DNA from: Opitutia bacterium ISCC 52
Lineage (GTDB): Bacteria > Verrucomicrobiota > Verrucomicrobiia > Opitutales > UBA2995
Length of the DNA: 64,000 nt
Reading direction: 5' to 3'
Assembly (NCBI GenBank): GCA_014529675.2
Contig: CP076040.1
Span: 2,685,894 to 2,749,893 of the forward strand
Position numbers and translations under genes: made by a program. A model generated the notes under the pieces. It did not search any database and was not told the DNA's origin. It saw only the letters and a list, made by a program, of their open reading frames with translations. Positions 62,725 through 64,000 of the stretch are shown piece after piece. Position 1 is the first letter of the stretch. Each line of letters begins with the position of its first letter.

Positions 62725-64000
62725 CTCTTGCAGATCGAATTTGAACGTCTGCCCCACCATTAAAGAGTATTCGAATGGGACCTTCACTAGCCGAGCTTTC
62801 TTCAACATAATCACTTACGTAGCGATTATTGATCCACAGTTGATGCCGTCCGTTGTGGACGCGAATGCGATAGCGGTTCCACTCACCATTTTGAAATTTG
62901 GACCAGGAGGCTTCGTCCGATCCTGCAACCGGTGTTGATATGCCATCTCCAGAACCACCTCGGTAAGCGATGCGAAAGGCGTTGTCTGAAGACGTTCGTA
63001 CACCGGCTTCAAACTCGAAGTGTTCGTAATCATCCATCGTTGCCAGTTCAAAACTAGCAGCCCCTGACAAACGAATTTCTCCACGACGCTGACTGTATTC
63101 ACCGATCCCTGACGGCATGGTCCACGTATTGAGCTGCTCAAGCGAGTTCCACCGTTCACCATCTCGAAGCTCGACTAATTGAGATTTGAGCGAGGCCTTG
63201 ATCACAGCATGCGCTGGATCGTGAGCCAAATTCTTCCATTCAAAGGGATCGTTAACGTGGTGGTAAAGTTCCTCCTCACCCGTGGAGGCCAATGAATAAC
63301 GCCAATCCTTACTGCGCACTGAAAAGTGCGGATATAGCGAGCCTTCGTAAACCTGATGGAGCATGTGGTTTTTACCCGGAATCGTTGTGATCGCCACATC
63401 GGGCCCACTCCAAGAACCGTTTTCCGGATTCTTGAGAAAGGGCATCAAACTGTGTCCCTCTAATTCGTATCCGTTGCCGTATGCATTGGGATGAGCGTTG
63501 AGACTGAGCAACTCATTGAAAGTGGGATAGATATCAATCAAGGATACAGGACGATCACACTCCACCCCTTGCGCCATTCCCGGAACACCCGCGACCACCA
63601 AAGGAATACGCGTTCCCGGCTCCCACAGACTTCCTTTGTATAAAAAGTTTTTTTCACCCACATGAAACCCATGATCACTGGTGAAGAATACGATTGTGTT
63701 ATCACGATGCGGACTCGCTTCAATCGCGTCCAGAATCGTTCCGACCTGATCATCCACGAAGGACACACAGGCCATGTAAGCCTGCAGCCATTTTCGAAAC
63801 AGATCTTTATCTTCATGACGGAACAGCATCTTGTACCTGCGAAACCCATATAGTTCTTCATTCCCCAAGGCAGAGGAAACATCATCCAAATCATTTGGAT
63901 CCACCTTTGGTAGTTCGATCGAGTCTAATGGAAAACGATCAAAATAGTCGTCCGGCGCGTAAAGAGGCGTGTGCGTACGAATCAACCCAGTAAACAAAGC
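62711..64000 (-). CDS. Sulfatase with C-terminal carbohydrate-binding-like domain (cut by window edge)
   Basis: The frame runs to the right edge, so the N-terminus with the formylglycine site is outside. Visible are the iduronate-sulfatase-like GLIRTHTPLYAPDDYFDRFP, then FFTSDHGFHVGEKNFLYKGSLWE (metal-binding Asp-His) and PLVVAGVPG, which form the second half of the catalytic domain. After a linker comes a jelly-roll of the LamG/DUF1080 type (EFEAGVRTSSDNAFRIAYRG, HNGRHQLWINNRYVSDY). The protein probably binds and desulfates a glycan. Confidence 0.88.
   Translation of the reverse strand, partial: ALFTGLIRTHTPLYAPDDYFDRFPLDSIELPKVDPNDLDDVSSALGNEELYGFRRYKMLFRHEDKDLFRKWLQAYMACVSFVDDQVGTILDAIEASPHRDNTIVFFTSDHGFHVGEKNFLYKGSLWEPGTRIPLVVAGVPGMAQGVECDRPVSLIDIYPTFNELLSLNAHPNAYGNGYELEGHSLMPFLKNPENGSWSGPDVAITTIPGKNHMLHQVYEGSLYPHFSVRSKDWRYSLASTGEEELYHHVNDPFEWKNLAHDPAHAVIKASLKSQLVELRDGERWNSLEQLNTWTMPSGIGEYSQRRGEIRLSGAASFELATMDDYEHFEFEAGVRTSSDNAFRIAYRGGSGDGISTPVAGSDEASWSKFQNGEWNRYRIRVHNGRHQLWINNRYVSDYVEESSASEGPIRILFNGGADVQIRSARVRAL

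Noticed and set aside
1-64000. CRISPR arrays, prophage or rRNA operon
   Set aside because: No regularly spaced direct repeats, phage structural genes or rRNA sequence seen in the window.

Overview
The window looks like a chromosomal segment of a Verrucomicrobiota bacterium, probably class Opitutia (Opitutales/Puniceicoccales type). This is inferred from gene content: a PSD1 cytochrome (DUF1549/DUF1553) paired with a Tat-exported DUF1501 protein, a PVC-type membrane-bound dehydrogenase with a C-terminal haem motif, secreted sulfatases, a GH2 glycosidase, a secreted protease carrying the paired C-terminal repeats common in this group, DUF5069, and an LptD-like protein (so an outer membrane). 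No rRNA, phage, CRISPR array or recognisable transposase is visible. One tRNA gene (Ala, GGC) is present. Intergenic repeat families are abundant.

Layout. 1-6.8 kb: a GH2 glycosidase running off the left edge, then PSD1, DUF1501 and a secreted esterase, bounded by gene remnants (a DUF1501 C-terminus at 853-1005 and a PVC-haem C-terminus at 6592-6786). 6.8-8.2 kb: low-molecular-weight phosphatase and fructosamine-kinase-like gene. 8.2-14.5 kb, minus strand: secreted trypsin-like multidomain protein, a membrane-anchored partner coupled to it by an ATGA overlap, and an NhaC antiporter. 14.6-19.2 kb: a structured hairpin/terminator element, SixA-like phosphatase, EEP lipoprotein, IlvD/Edd dehydratase, a 600-bp repeat nest and DUF5069. 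19.5-25.7 kb: ABC exporter pair (minus) and an oppABC importer lacking ATPase genes and interrupted by a palindromic element. 25.8-31 kb: small membrane protein, DUF1330, unknown secreted protein, malate synthase G and a thioesterase-like hydrolase.

31-43.4 kb: exbD/exbB, leuD/leuC, an aldo-keto reductase broken by an in-frame TGA, glnS, a DUF4136 lipoprotein, gltX, an M14-type deacylase also broken by an in-frame TGA, a lipoprotein and glgB. 43.6-47.6 kb: lptD-like, scpA, two small unknown genes and trxA in one close-packed plus-strand run ending in a clear terminator. 47.6-51 kb, minus strand: menA, an unknown anchored protein, an ABC-2 permease/ATPase pair and acylphosphatase. 51.1-52.7 kb: an acidic unknown protein and a degenerate sigma-factor-like protein. 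52.9-54.2 kb: PNPOx-like protein, VTT membrane protein, tRNA-Ala.

54.3-64 kb: PVC-haem dehydrogenase, divergent PQQ propeller with EF-hands, enolase-superfamily enzyme, two tandem CBS-pair proteins, and two convergent sulfatases, the second running off the right edge. The enzyme set (GH2, sulfatases, sugar-acid dehydratase-like and enolase-superfamily enzymes, haem-linked dehydrogenases) fits degradation of sulfated polysaccharides, mixed with ordinary housekeeping genes. The more unusual items are the two TGA-interrupted but otherwise intact genes, the degenerate sigma-like pair, the coupled protease pair, the gene remnants and the nested repeat families. No clearly new defence or mobile system was found.
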